From contig NZ_FOSZ01000001.1 in the NCBI RefSeq assembly GCF_900114415.1, positions 744,001 to 808,000 on the forward strand: a DNA stretch of 64,000 bases, read 5' to 3'. This document shows, in pieces, positions 32,600-41,902 of the stretch; the stretch's first letter is position 1; each line of letters opens with the position of its first letter. Below the pieces are notes generated by a model that worked only from the letters and a program-made list of their open reading frames with translations, was not told where the DNA came from and did no database searches. The translations under genes were made by a program, and so were the position numbers. This stretch comes from Shimia haliotis (GTDB taxonomy: Bacteria; Pseudomonadota; Alphaproteobacteria; Rhodobacterales; Rhodobacteraceae).

Positions 32600-32627
32600 A
32601 AAAAAAACGCCCGCACGAAGCGGGCGT
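32600..32627 (-). terminator. Strong minus-strand intrinsic terminator with no upstream gene
   Basis: An 8-bp GC-rich stem (32607-32614 with 32620-32627) is followed on the minus strand by eight T (32607-32600). The upstream DNA on that strand is noncoding up to the antisense of the solute-binding protein gene, so the terminator seems to belong to an RNA gene. Confidence 0.8.
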
Positions 32628-32770
32628 AAAGTTATTGAGGCAGGTTTCATACAGGCAAGAAACCTATCGAGCAGTGACACCTTTATAGGCATTTCACGGC
32701 CGCTCTCCAAGCTAAAAGTTTGATAACCCACAAAACCCCCGCTACTCATTGGCTCAACAAAACAACGACA
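32600..32770 (-). ncRNA. Candidate small RNA
   Basis: The interval between bdhA (start 32479) and the solute-binding protein gene (start 32790) has no protein gene, yet on the minus strand it ends with a strong intrinsic terminator. Just before that there is a second hairpin with a 7-bp stem (32642-32648 with 32659-32665). Two consecutive hairpins plus a U8 tail is the usual layout of a bacterial sRNA. The 5' end is not fixed; the upper bound here is a guess, and no consensus promoter is clear. Confidence 0.45.
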
Positions 32771-32789
32771 GCACGGGATTGTTCGAGCA

Positions 32790-34604
32790 ATGAAACCAGT
32801 ATGTTTCTTCCTAAAATTTGCCGCGAAGGCCGCCGCAGCCGTTGTTTTCATGGCCGCCAAGGGAATCACCGACCCCTCGCACGGCATTGCCATGTACGGC
32901 GACCCAGCCCTGCCTGCCGACTTTCAGGCGCTGCCATATGCCAATGCAAACGCCCCCAAGGGCGGCAGGATTGTCACCGGCAACACCGGTGCCTTCGATT
33001 CGCTCAACCCATTTGTGCTCAAGGGAAACGCTCCGTGGCAGCTCCGATTCTTTGCCTATGAGTCCCTCATGGGCCGCAACCGCGGCGAGCCGTTTGCGCT
33101 TTATGGGTTGCTGGCCGAATCCATCGACACCGCGCCGGACCGGTCGTGGGTCGAATTCACCCTGCGCAAGGAGGCCCGTTTCTCCGACGGCTCGCCCGTA
33201 ACTGTTGATGACATGATTTGGTCCTATGAAATCCTCGGCACCGAGGGCCACCCCCGTTATCACGGCTTCTGGAAACAGGTCGACAGCATCCAAGCCACCG
33301 GCCCGCGCACCGTGCGTCTGACGTTTAACACCGACAACCGCGAACTCGCCCTCATTGCTGGTCTGCGCCCGATCCTTAAGAAAGCGCAATACGCTGACAG
33401 CGCGCTCACCGACGCGACGCTCACCAACTTCCCCATCGGTTCCGCGCCCTATGTGGTTGGTGATTTCGAACCGGGCCGCCAAGTCACACTTCGCCGAAAT
33501 CCCGATTACTGGGGCGCCGACCTGCCCCTGCGCCGTGGCACCAACAACTATGACGAAATCCGCATTGATTTTTATGGTGATGGTGAAGTGCTTTTTGAAA
33601 GCTTCAAGGCTGGCGAAATTTCATATGCGCGTGAATTCAACGCCGAAAAATGGGCCAACCAATATAATTTCCCCGCCGCCCAGACGGGCGATGTGGTGAA
33701 ATCCGAAATCCCCCATCAAAAACCCTCTGGCATCACCGGTTTTGTAATGAACACACGCCGCGCCCCGCTGGATGACATCCGCGTGCGCGACGCGCTGACA
33801 CATGCGTTTAACTTTGAATACATCAACGACACCCTGACAGGTGGACGTCAGCCCCGCATCAGCTCGTTCTATTCCGGCTCACTTTTGTCCATGCAACCCG
33901 GCCCCGCCGAGGGTCGTGTGGCCGAGTTCCTTACACCGTTTGCGGATCAGCTGCCCCAGGACACCATCGCCGGATACACCCTGCCCGCCTCCGACGGATC
34001 CACCCGCAACCGCCGCAACATGCGCACTGCCATCAAACTTTTGTCTGAGGCCGGATGGGAGGTGGTTGACGGCAAAATGCGCAACGAGGCGGGCAAGGCG
34101 CTCGCACTCGATATCCTCTTGCCGCAAAACGACACGCAGAACAAAGCCATCGTCGACATTTGGCGCAAATCTCTGGAACAGCTCGGCATCGACGTGTCGG
34201 TCACTCTGGTTGACAACGCACAATACACACAGCGCACCGGCGCGTTTGATTTTGACATCACCAAAGAACGCCGCGCGCTGTCCCTTAGCCCGGGCAACGA
34301 GCAGCGCCTCTACTGGGGCTCCGCCGCAGCCGATCAGACCGGCTCTCGCAACCTCGCAGGCATCAAATCTCCGGCTGTGGACGCAATGATCACAACGATG
34401 CTGACATCAGAAAGCCAAGAGGATTTTGTCGCCGCCACCCGCGCGCTGGACCGCATCCTGACCTCGGGCCGCTACATCATTCCGATCTGGACATATTCCG
34501 TCGGGCGCATCGCGCACCGCAAAGAGATGCGCTATCCGGAGGAGTTGCCGATCTACGGAGATGGAGCCGACTGGATGCCGCAGTTCTGGTGGTGGGAAGA
34601 CTGA
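32790..34604 (+). CDS. YejA-like peptide/solute-binding protein (family 5)
   Basis: This is an SBP_bac_5 periplasmic binding protein of an ABC importer, closest in form to YejA-type oligopeptide receptors (HGIAMYGDPALPADF near the start, GSAPYVVGDFEPG, LRRNPDYWGADL, FDFDITKERRALSLSPGNEQ). The 604-residue length fits. The N-terminal hydrophobic run (about 7-24) is signal-like but has no clear cleavage site. No permease or ATPase gene is next to it, so its membrane partner is elsewhere. The ATG lacks an obvious ribosome binding site. Confidence 0.87.
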   Translation: MKPVCFFLKFAAKAAAAVVFMAAKGITDPSHGIAMYGDPALPADFQALPYANANAPKGGRIVTGNTGAFDSLNPFVLKGNAPWQLRFFAYESLMGRNRGEPFALYGLLAESIDTAPDRSWVEFTLRKEARFSDGSPVTVDDMIWSYEILGTEGHPRYHGFWKQVDSIQATGPRTVRLTFNTDNRELALIAGLRPILKKAQYADSALTDATLTNFPIGSAPYVVGDFEPGRQVTLRRNPDYWGADLPLRRGTNNYDEIRIDFYGDGEVLFESFKAGEISYAREFNAEKWANQYNFPAAQTGDVVKSEIPHQKPSGITGFVMNTRRAPLDDIRVRDALTHAFNFEYINDTLTGGRQPRISSFYSGSLLSMQPGPAEGRVAEFLTPFADQLPQDTIAGYTLPASDGSTRNRRNMRTAIKLLSEAGWEVVDGKMRNEAGKALALDILLPQNDTQNKAIVDIWRKSLEQLGIDVSVTLVDNAQYTQRTGAFDFDITKERRALSLSPGNEQRLYWGSAAADQTGSRNLAGIKSPAVDAMITTMLTSESQEDFVAATRALDRILTSGRYIIPIWTYSVGRIAHRKEMRYPEELPIYGDGADWMPQFWWWED

Positions 34605-34620
34605 AGGCAGCCACGCACCG

Positions 34621-35979
34621 CTAACGCCGCTCAAGCCGCAGCCTAATGCCGTCTTTTGACCGCACCGTCAAATGTGCCACCGGTATGGGTTCCGGCCCCA
34701 CAGCCGTCACTTTGAAATGCTTCAGGATCATCGAAAGGATAAGCGGCCCCTCAACCATCGCAAACCCTGCCCCTGTGCAAACCCGCGCTCCGGCAGAAAA
34801 CGGAATATAGGCCTCACGCGCACAGGCTTTGCCCTCTGCCGTGTCCCACCGCGTCGGGTCAAACCCGTCCGGATTGCTCCAGATGCGTTCATGCCGGTGC
34901 AAATGCCACGGTGACACCACCACTTGCGAGCCCTTGGGCACCGCCCGATCCCGAAATTCGTGTGGGCAGCCCGCTTCGCGCACCATCATTGGCACGGGTG
35001 GATACAATCGCAATGTCTCGCGGAACACGTCCCGACTGGTGCGCAGTTTACTCACACCTGAGAAATCACCTTCAAAATCAGCAGCTTCCGCAGCGATTTT
35101 CTCCTGCCATTCGGGGTACAGCGCCATCAGATATAGCGCCCATGCCAGCGCACTGGCGCTGGTTTCATGCCCTGCGAGGAAAAAGATCGCCACCTGGTCA
35201 ATCATTTCATCGGTGTCAAACTTTTCACCGGTCAACGGGTCGGCCGTTGTCATGATCTTGGTCGCCAGATCATCCGGTGCCGTGCCCGCCTCAATCGCGG
35301 CCATACGCTCTTCGGTCAACTGCCGGATCAAGGTGTTGATCATCCGGGCCGACTGTTTGGTCTCCCGCTTGAAGCCGCGGGGAAACCACTTCGGGATCGG
35401 GATGAATGCCGCGATATTCACAATCGGCTGGCTGCGTTGGTAAATCCGGAACTGGTCGAACACGCGGCTCGCCACCTCGTGTTCGATCGGAATGGAAAAC
35501 AACGTGCGGAAAATCACGTCGGCCGCCGCGTGAGAGGTCTCTTCCTCGATCTCGACAACCTCTCCAACCCGCCGCTCAAGCCGCGCCACGGCCGCCTCAG
35601 CCGCGGCCAGCATCGCCGGATAGGTGTCGCGCAACCGCCCGCCTTCAAACGCGGGATCAATGATGCGCCGCTGCCGCTTCCAGACCTCGCCATTGCTGAC
35701 AAACACCGAATTTCCCAGCAAAGGCCGCAGGCCTTCTGTCACCCGCGCCGACTTGGGAAAATCGTCGGGCTGATCCTTCAACACGCGCTTCACCAGTTCG
35801 GGCTGGTTGATCATAAAGGACCGGAAGAAAGGCGTTTTGAACTCCGCCATCCACGCCCGATAAAGCCGCTGCGGCTGCGCGCTGAGGATGTCTTTGCGAA
35901 ACAGCGCAACATATTGACGAAGGGAAACTTTGTCGGGCCGCGCCGGTGGCTTGGGTGGCAGTTTCGGACTTTCACTCAC
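34621..35979 (-). CDS. Cytochrome P450
   Basis: A soluble 452-residue P450 monooxygenase. It shows the I-helix oxygen motif AGHETSA, the K-helix ETLR (ExxR) and the heme-cysteine loop FSAGARVCTGAGFA. The normal consensus Phe-x-x-Gly around the Cys is kept. The substrate is unknown. Its ATG overlaps the stop of the upstream alpha/beta hydrolase by 4 bp, so the two are coupled. No ferredoxin or reductase gene is adjacent. Confidence 0.93.
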   Translation of the reverse strand: MSESPKLPPKPPARPDKVSLRQYVALFRKDILSAQPQRLYRAWMAEFKTPFFRSFMINQPELVKRVLKDQPDDFPKSARVTEGLRPLLGNSVFVSNGEVWKRQRRIIDPAFEGGRLRDTYPAMLAAAEAAVARLERRVGEVVEIEEETSHAAADVIFRTLFSIPIEHEVASRVFDQFRIYQRSQPIVNIAAFIPIPKWFPRGFKRETKQSARMINTLIRQLTEERMAAIEAGTAPDDLATKIMTTADPLTGEKFDTDEMIDQVAIFFLAGHETSASALAWALYLMALYPEWQEKIAAEAADFEGDFSGVSKLRTSRDVFRETLRLYPPVPMMVREAGCPHEFRDRAVPKGSQVVVSPWHLHRHERIWSNPDGFDPTRWDTAEGKACAREAYIPFSAGARVCTGAGFAMVEGPLILSMILKHFKVTAVGPEPIPVAHLTVRSKDGIRLRLERR

Positions 35980-37193
35980 GCCGCCACCTCGGGAAATTTG
36001 TTCACGGGTTTCTCAATCCTCGACCCGCTTGGTTTGCGCCCCTCATACCGGTCGGCCAATGTTTTTGGCCCTGCGGTGATACGGAAATAATCGTAGTCTC
36101 CCGGCCGATCAAACGCGCACATATATTGAAAATGCAGCCGGAAAAATCGCCAGCGCAGCTCAGCCCACCGCGCCTCACTCAGGGTTTGGGTAAACGCCGC
36201 TGAAACCACCAGAGGCCAACGCTTGCCGCTCTCCGGTGCCACCCCACTCACCGACACCGGATCGCAAAGCGCAAAGGCACAGCCATCCCCAGGCGCCGTC
36301 ACATCCACCCACGTCAGCTCCTTTCGCTGACACAGAAAGGCCAGATCCGCTCGCAACCGATAGGCTTTGGGCAAAAACGACACCATCGGAACCACTTGCC
36401 CCAGCGACAAAAACGCGAGCGCCGGCCCATGTGCTGGCACCCGCCCGTCGCGGATCAAGTCGGCCAGAATAGACACTGCCAAATGCGCGCCACTGGAATG
36501 GCCGACCACCAGAACCTCTTCTACATCGTCGTTAAACGCTTCGGCGATCCGGTCCGCGAACTCCGCCATCCGCGCCTCAAGCTCTGGCGGATCTTCCCCC
36601 TTGGACTGTGCCGAATAGGCATAGTCGTGCATCAGGTAATAGGCGAAGAACTTGCCGTCTTTTTTCTTGAACCAGTTGAGGATCGGCGGGACCGCGGCCA
36701 GCCCGAGCAATCCAACCCAATCAGGCAGCCAGATCCCGATCAACGCACCGATCGCCAAAGCCACTAGCAAGGCCAACGCCAGTTGCACAAGCAAAAACAG
36801 AACCGGATAAAGCGCCGCGATCACCGGCCCCTTGCGCAGCCGCATCAGGCGCCACAACGCGCCTGACCCGATATAGGTGGCTGCCGTGCGAAACAGTTGC
36901 AGGTAGGTGGCCCAAATCCCTTGCTCCATGCTGTCACGCACGATGTCGGACCAGACAAGCACCTCAAAATCCGCCTGAGCCTCAGCCCCTTCAAGAGCGG
37001 CCGCAACATGCCAGCCATATGGCCCGCTGCCTGCCGCCTTGGCAGATAGCTCAAGACTGTAGTCAGAAATGGCGGCCTGCGCTGTGCCTTCCTTGCGATA
37101 AAGCTCGCGATATCTGCGCGGATGAATCGGATCATACCCGGGGATGTAAAACACCCGCCGTTTTTGCACCGCAATGTGGCTGTCCTTGCCCAT
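35976..37193 (-). CDS. Membrane-linked alpha/beta hydrolase coupled to P450
   Basis: The 405-residue protein has a nucleophile elbow VVGHSSGAHLAVSI (GxSxG) at about 235-248. Two hydrophobic spans sit in the middle (about 122-165), splitting an N-terminal segment with VFYIPGYDP from the catalytic part. It should therefore be tethered to the inner membrane. I start it at the ATG at 37193 rather than the in-frame TTG at 37217. The 4-bp overlap with the P450 gene suggests that the two act on one pathway or substrate. Substrate unknown. Confidence 0.72.
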   Translation of the reverse strand: MGKDSHIAVQKRRVFYIPGYDPIHPRRYRELYRKEGTAQAAISDYSLELSAKAAGSGPYGWHVAAALEGAEAQADFEVLVWSDIVRDSMEQGIWATYLQLFRTAATYIGSGALWRLMRLRKGPVIAALYPVLFLLVQLALALLVALAIGALIGIWLPDWVGLLGLAAVPPILNWFKKKDGKFFAYYLMHDYAYSAQSKGEDPPELEARMAEFADRIAEAFNDDVEEVLVVGHSSGAHLAVSILADLIRDGRVPAHGPALAFLSLGQVVPMVSFLPKAYRLRADLAFLCQRKELTWVDVTAPGDGCAFALCDPVSVSGVAPESGKRWPLVVSAAFTQTLSEARWAELRWRFFRLHFQYMCAFDRPGDYDYFRITAGPKTLADRYEGRKPSGSRIEKPVNKFPEVAA

Positions 37194-37249
37194 GGCTTTC
37201 CGAGTCTCCTTGCGCAAACCCTAGACGCCAAATCAGGAGAAATTAAGCC

Positions 37250-38002
37250 CTATCCGATGGTTGCCAAAGCCGGGAACATCTCAAGAAGCCAATAGGAGAA
37301 GTTGGAGAAGCCACCTGTGAGCATCAAGAGACCGATGGTCCACAGCAAAAGCCCCATAATGCGTTCCACTTGCTCCATGTGGCGCTTCATCCAGCCCATG
37401 AAACCGCCAAGCCGGTTCATAAAGGCAGCCACAAGGATAAATGGAACCCCCAAACCAACAGCATATACACCGAGCAGAATCGTGCCGCGCGCCAGATTGC
37501 CTTCGCTTGCCGCCATCGACAGAACCGCGCCAAGGATCGGGCCGATGCATGGTGTCCAGCCAAAGGCGAACGCCAAACCCAACAAGTAGGCCCCAAAGGC
37601 GCTGCCGCCCTGATCACCCGCATCAATGCGGGCCTCCTGCATCAGGAACGGAATGCGTATCGCACCAACAAAATGCGCCCCAAAGAGCATCACCAAAAGG
37701 CCGGCAACCGTGTTGAATATCTCTTGGTTTTGCAGAAAAAACGCGCCAAAGGCCGAAGCTGTGAAGCCCAGAAACAAGAACACCGTCGACAGACCCAACA
37801 CAAAGAACAGCGCCGTCATTGTGGCTTTGCGTGATGCGCCTTTGCCTTCTTGCAAATCTCCCATGCTCACGCCGCTCATATAGGCAAGATAAGGCGGCAC
37901 GATCGGCAGTACGCAAGGGCTGAGAAATGAGATCACACCCGCAAAAAGCGCAACCAGCATGGCAGGGAGAAGACCTGCGTCAATGATGTCGATTCCAAAC
38001 AT
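37250..38002 (-). CDS. ccdA: Cytochrome c biogenesis protein CcdA
   Basis: CcdA moves reducing power from cytoplasmic thioredoxin across the inner membrane for cytochrome c maturation. The 250-residue protein has about six spans and the two conserved cysteines in FLSPCVLPIVPP and GWTPCIGPILG. It is divergent from tusA. No other ccm gene is adjacent. Confidence 0.92.
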   Translation of the reverse strand: MFGIDIIDAGLLPAMLVALFAGVISFLSPCVLPIVPPYLAYMSGVSMGDLQEGKGASRKATMTALFFVLGLSTVFLFLGFTASAFGAFFLQNQEIFNTVAGLLVMLFGAHFVGAIRIPFLMQEARIDAGDQGGSAFGAYLLGLAFAFGWTPCIGPILGAVLSMAASEGNLARGTILLGVYAVGLGVPFILVAAFMNRLGGFMGWMKRHMEQVERIMGLLLWTIGLLMLTGGFSNFSYWLLEMFPALATIG

Positions 38003-38096
38003 GTCTTGAGGCTTATCCTATCGGTTCTGCCGCGTCACGGGGGCGCGCGGTCACATCCCTGTGGACAGGTTGAAACATGCCCATTATGCCTTCGCT

Positions 38097-38318
38097 ATGG
38101 ATCTGGAAATTGATGCCCTTGGCCTTCTGTGCCCCCTGCCCGTTCTGCGCCTGCGCAAGCGCATGATGCCGCTTGAGAGCGGTGCGAAAATCCGCCTGAT
38201 CGCGGATGACCCCGCCGCCATCGTGGACGTTCCGCATTTTTGCAATGAGGCTGGTCATACGCTTCTGAGTTCTTCCGAGAAAAACGGGCAACTCGCATTC
38301 GTCATTCAAAAAGCCTGA
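38097..38318 (+). CDS. TusA-family sulfur carrier protein
   Basis: The 73-residue protein has the TusA signature LGLLCPLPVLRLRKRM, with the persulfide-carrying Cys in CPxP. TusA members relay sulfur for tRNA thiolation or other sulfur traffic. I chose the ATG at 38097 by family length; a GTG at 38061 is in frame but adds an atypical 12-residue lead. It ends at a bidirectional terminator shared with rne. Confidence 0.87.
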   Translation: MDLEIDALGLLCPLPVLRLRKRMMPLESGAKIRLIADDPAAIVDVPHFCNEAGHTLLSSSEKNGQLAFVIQKA

Positions 38319-38336
38319 CCGAAAAACGCCACCCGC

Positions 38337-38369
38337 AAAAAAAACGCCGGGCTTTAAACCCGGCGTTTT
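38337..38369. terminator. Bidirectional terminator between tusA and rne
   Basis: A 7-bp GC stem (38345-38351 with 38359-38365), extended by A/T pairs, is flanked by an A-run on the left and TTTT on the right. It can therefore end transcription from both tusA and the convergent rne. Confidence 0.85.
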
Positions 38370-38381
38370 CTGTCTCTGTTA

Positions 38382-41300
38382 TTAACGGTTCCACCAACCG
38401 CGCCGCTTTGGCTTTTTCGGGGCTTCCGGTTCGGGCTCGGCAACCACCTCAGGCTCCGCGACCACGTCCGGCTCCGAGGCTTCGGCTTCAACCGCAGGCT
38501 CTTCTTCTTCAACCTCGGCAACCGGCTCTTCAGCCACAGCTTCCGCAGGTGCGTCTGCCGCATTCTCCTCAACCGGAGCGTCTTCAACCGGCGCTTCCTG
38601 CGCTTCCGGAGCCGCCTCTGCGGTCTCTTCAACCGGCACAGCAACTTCGGCAGACTCTTCGCTCACCGCCTCTTCGCTCTTCTTAGAGCGCGAACGGCTA
38701 CGGGACCGGCTGCGCGACCGCGACTTCTTCGGCTTTTCTTCGGCCTCAGGCGTATCCTCTGTTTCAGATGTCTCCGTGGCTTCTTCGGATTTCTCCTCAG
38801 AGGCCTCGGCTCCTTCCTCTACTGAAGTCTCACCGTTTTCCCCATTTTCACCGTTTTCCGACGACGACTTCCGCCGACGACGCCGACGGCGACGCTTTTT
38901 GGGCTTGTCCCCGTCCTCAACGGTTTCGGCGGGCGTGACGTCAACGGCCTCTGCTTCGACCACTTCATCGGCCGCATCAATATCGTCCATGATAGAGCTG
39001 TCAACAGACACAACAGGTGCGGTGTCGGCTTTGACAACACGGGTCGCAGTCTTGAATTTTTCAATCGAGAAGTCTGGCGAAATCAGATGCGGATCGCCCT
39101 CGACGCGCACCGACAGGCCATAACGTGTTTCGATCTGTGCCACATGCTCGCGCTTGGCATTCATGATGTAGTTGGCAATCGAAATCGGGGCTTTGACCAA
39201 AACTTCACGAGACCGGCCACGGGTGCCTTCCTCTTCGATCTGGCGCAAGATCGACAGCGCAAGGTTGTCGTCAGACCGGATCAGACCGGTGCCATGACAA
39301 TGCGCACAAGGCTGTGTCGTGGCTTCAATCATGCCCGGGCGCAGGCGCTGACGGCTCATTTCCATCAAGCCAAAGCCGGAAATCCGACCGACCTGAATGC
39401 GCGCACGATCGGTCTTCAGACGATCCTTCATGCGCTTCTCGACCGCCGCGTTGTTTTTGCGCTCGTCCATGTCGATAAAGTCGATCACGATCAGGCCCGC
39501 AAGGTCACGCAGGCGCAACTGGCGCGCCACTTCTTCGGCAGCCTCAAGGTTGGTCTTGAGCGCGGTTTCCTCGATCGAGCCCTCTTTGGTCGCACGACCC
39601 GAGTTCACATCGATCGCCACCAGCGCTTCGGTCACACCGATCACGATGTATCCACCGGATTTCAACTGCACCGTCGGGTTAAACATACCGCCGAGATAAC
39701 TTTCCACCTGATAACGGGCGAAAAGCGGCAGCGTTTCATGGTACTGTTTCACGTTCTTGGCGTGGGACGGCATGATCATTTTCATGAAGTCCTTGGCGAT
39801 GCGATAGCCACGCTCGCCTTCCACCAGAACCTCGTCGATCTCGCGCGAATAAAGGTCACGGATCGAACGTTTGATCAGGTCGCCTTCTTCGTAAATCTTC
39901 GCGGGCGCGATGGATTTCAGCGTCAGCTCGCGGATCTGCTCCCACATGCGCTGCAGGTATTCATAGTCGCGCTTGATCTCGGATTTCGTTCGCTTGGCTC
40001 CGGCGGTGCGCACAATGAGCCCCGCGCCGGTCGGCACGTCGATCTCGTTGGCGATTTCCTTGATCTTCTTGCGGTCTGCTGCGTTGGTGATCTTGCGCGA
40101 AATGCCACCGCCACGCGCGGTGTTCGGCATCAGCACGCAATAACGGCCGGCCAGCGACAGATAAGTGGTCAGAGCCGCGCCTTTGTTGCCGCGCTCTTCT
40201 TTGACAACCTGCACCAGCATGATCTGGCGTACTTTGACAACTTCTTGGATCTTATAGCGGCGCGGACGCGGTTTGCGCGGCGGACGGATGTCCTCGCTGT
40301 CGTCGTCATCGGCCACGGACTCGATTGTCTCGTCCTTTTCGGACGCGGCAGAGCGTTTGGAGCGGCTGCGCGACCGGCGGCTGCGCGAACGGCTCGATTT
40401 TTTGCCGTCGTCGTCGCCTTCATTTTCGTCCGATGCGTCGTCCTCAGACTCTTCTGACGCGTTCTCGGACGCTTCATCAGACTCCGCAACCGCATCTTCT
40501 TCCACAGCGTCAGGCTCGTCAGCAGGCGCCTCAGACTCTGTTTCCGCTTCCGGCGCGTCTTCGGCCTCAGCAGTTTCAACCTCAGACGTCTCCTGAGCGG
40601 CAGGTTCTTCATCAGGCGCTTCCGCGGCTTCTTCCGCTACAGCGTCGTCCGCGTCTGCGGTCTCAGTCGGAGCTTCCGCTTCGGTCTCTGTTTCTTCTCC
40701 GGTTTCCGGATCTTTGCTGAGTTTGGCGTCTTCGCCTTCAGTGTTGGCTGCAATGGTCTTTGGACCTTCGTCCTCATCCCCTTTGCCGGCTTCCTCAGAA
40801 GCCTCTTCAGACGCTTCCTCGGCTTCGGCAACCTCGACCGTTTCAACGCCAGCTTCCGGCGCGGTCTCTTCTTCGGCCGGCTCTTCCGGCGCCGCTTCGG
40901 CAACCTCTACAGCAGCCTCGTCGGCGTCGGGCGACGCCTCCGGGTCAACCTCAGTCACAACTTCCGCGTCACCGTTATCCTCGGTGTCGTCACCCAGATC
41001 AATGGTCTCCATACCGGAGATCTCGGCCGGCGCATCTGCTGCATCCTGAACCGGTGTTTCCTCGGTCTCAGAGGCCTCTGTCACACCCTCTGCCGAGGTA
41101 TCCGCAGCTGCGGTCTCGTCTGTCTTCTTACGGGAGCGAGTCCGGCGAGTGCGGGTTTTCTTGGGTTTCTCGTCTTCTTCGTCGCGGGCCTTCATGGCCT
41201 CGGCATAGGCGCGCTCTTCCTCAAGCAGCGCCTCGCGGTCAGCCACAGGAATCTGATAATAATCAGGATGAATTTCAGAAAACGCGAGGAAGCCATGGCG

Positions 41301-41492
41301 GTTTCCGCCATAGTCTACAAAGGCCGCCTGAAGCGACGGCTCAACCCGTGTTACTTTTGCGAGATAGATGTTGCCAGCAAGCTGGCGTTTGTTTTCGGAT
41401 TCAAAATCAAATTCCTCGACCTTGTTTCCGTCGACCACAACAACGCGGGTCTCTTCCGCGTGGGTGGCATCGATAAGCATTTTCTTTGGCAT
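38382..41492 (-). CDS. rne: Ribonuclease E
   Basis: RNase E is the endonuclease core of the RNA degradosome. The 1036-residue protein starts MPKKMLIDATHAEETRV. Its S1 domain is split by an acidic and Arg/Ser-rich insert of about 300 residues (about 100-408). The catalytic part has VIDFIDMDERKNN (Mg-binding Asp), GRISGFGLMEMSRQRLRPG and the Zn-link CAHCHG. The C-terminal third is disordered, with blocks of RRRRRRRR and RSRSRSRSRS mixed with acidic runs. A further 86 in-frame codons upstream lack family support. A 410-bp leader precedes it. Confidence 0.95.
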   Translation of the reverse strand: MPKKMLIDATHAEETRVVVVDGNKVEEFDFESENKRQLAGNIYLAKVTRVEPSLQAAFVDYGGNRHGFLAFSEIHPDYYQIPVADREALLEEERAYAEAMKARDEEDEKPKKTRTRRTRSRKKTDETAAADTSAEGVTEASETEETPVQDAADAPAEISGMETIDLGDDTEDNGDAEVVTEVDPEASPDADEAAVEVAEAAPEEPAEEETAPEAGVETVEVAEAEEASEEASEEAGKGDEDEGPKTIAANTEGEDAKLSKDPETGEETETEAEAPTETADADDAVAEEAAEAPDEEPAAQETSEVETAEAEDAPEAETESEAPADEPDAVEEDAVAESDEASENASEESEDDASDENEGDDDGKKSSRSRSRRSRSRSKRSAASEKDETIESVADDDDSEDIRPPRKPRPRRYKIQEVVKVRQIMLVQVVKEERGNKGAALTTYLSLAGRYCVLMPNTARGGGISRKITNAADRKKIKEIANEIDVPTGAGLIVRTAGAKRTKSEIKRDYEYLQRMWEQIRELTLKSIAPAKIYEEGDLIKRSIRDLYSREIDEVLVEGERGYRIAKDFMKMIMPSHAKNVKQYHETLPLFARYQVESYLGGMFNPTVQLKSGGYIVIGVTEALVAIDVNSGRATKEGSIEETALKTNLEAAEEVARQLRLRDLAGLIVIDFIDMDERKNNAAVEKRMKDRLKTDRARIQVGRISGFGLMEMSRQRLRPGMIEATTQPCAHCHGTGLIRSDDNLALSILRQIEEEGTRGRSREVLVKAPISIANYIMNAKREHVAQIETRYGLSVRVEGDPHLISPDFSIEKFKTATRVVKADTAPVVSVDSSIMDDIDAADEVVEAEAVDVTPAETVEDGDKPKKRRRRRRRRKSSSENGENGENGETSVEEGAEASEEKSEEATETSETEDTPEAEEKPKKSRSRSRSRSRSRSKKSEEAVSEESAEVAVPVEETAEAAPEAQEAPVEDAPVEENAADAPAEAVAEEPVAEVEEEEPAVEAEASEPDVVAEPEVVAEPEPEAPKKPKRRGWWNR

Positions 41493-41902
41493 GTTGTCCG
41501 TTCGCACCGCCGCAATCGCCCGCGTCCCGGAGGACCGAGGCTTAGGGATTGTCGGGGATGTCTTGTCTGAGCGAGGGGATGCGCGCGGCCGAGGGGGCCG
41601 CTGGCGGCCTCTGCTCGGTCTATCAATATATTCGCGCGCTTCATCGCGGTTCTTCTCCGACACCGCGGACGTTTTCGCCACGCTGGTGCCTGTTGCATGC
41701 CCTCCGCTTGGCGGATCGGGCGTCTCTCTGATCCGGAACTCCGGACCCAATCGGTCTGAAACAAGTGTCGGGCATTTGGCCTATCGACGGGTCTGTTTCA
41801 GCGAAACTCAATACGGCACGCACCTTATGCGTGGGCCGTCCTTACTACATAAGACCACACCTGTGGAAAACACAATGGGTAATCAACCAACAGATGCCCT
41901 GT
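41493..41902 (-). other. rne leader/promoter region
   Basis: These 410 bp between rne and the upstream HAD gene contain no separate gene I can support. Part of it stays open in the rne frame, but codon context and family length place the rne start at 41492. A long leader is typical for rne genes, where RNase E cuts its own 5' UTR in E. coli; the same control here is inferred. A perfect CtrA motif lies at its upstream edge. Confidence 0.5.

Noticed and set aside
39087-40457. 456-codon plus-strand open frame
   Set aside because: It is antisense to rne and arises from high GC and low-complexity codons there; rne is unmistakable.
41872-41880. DnaA-box-like TGTGGAAAA (another at 7086-7094)
   Set aside because: Isolated single boxes with one mismatch and no AT-rich region or cluster; not an origin.
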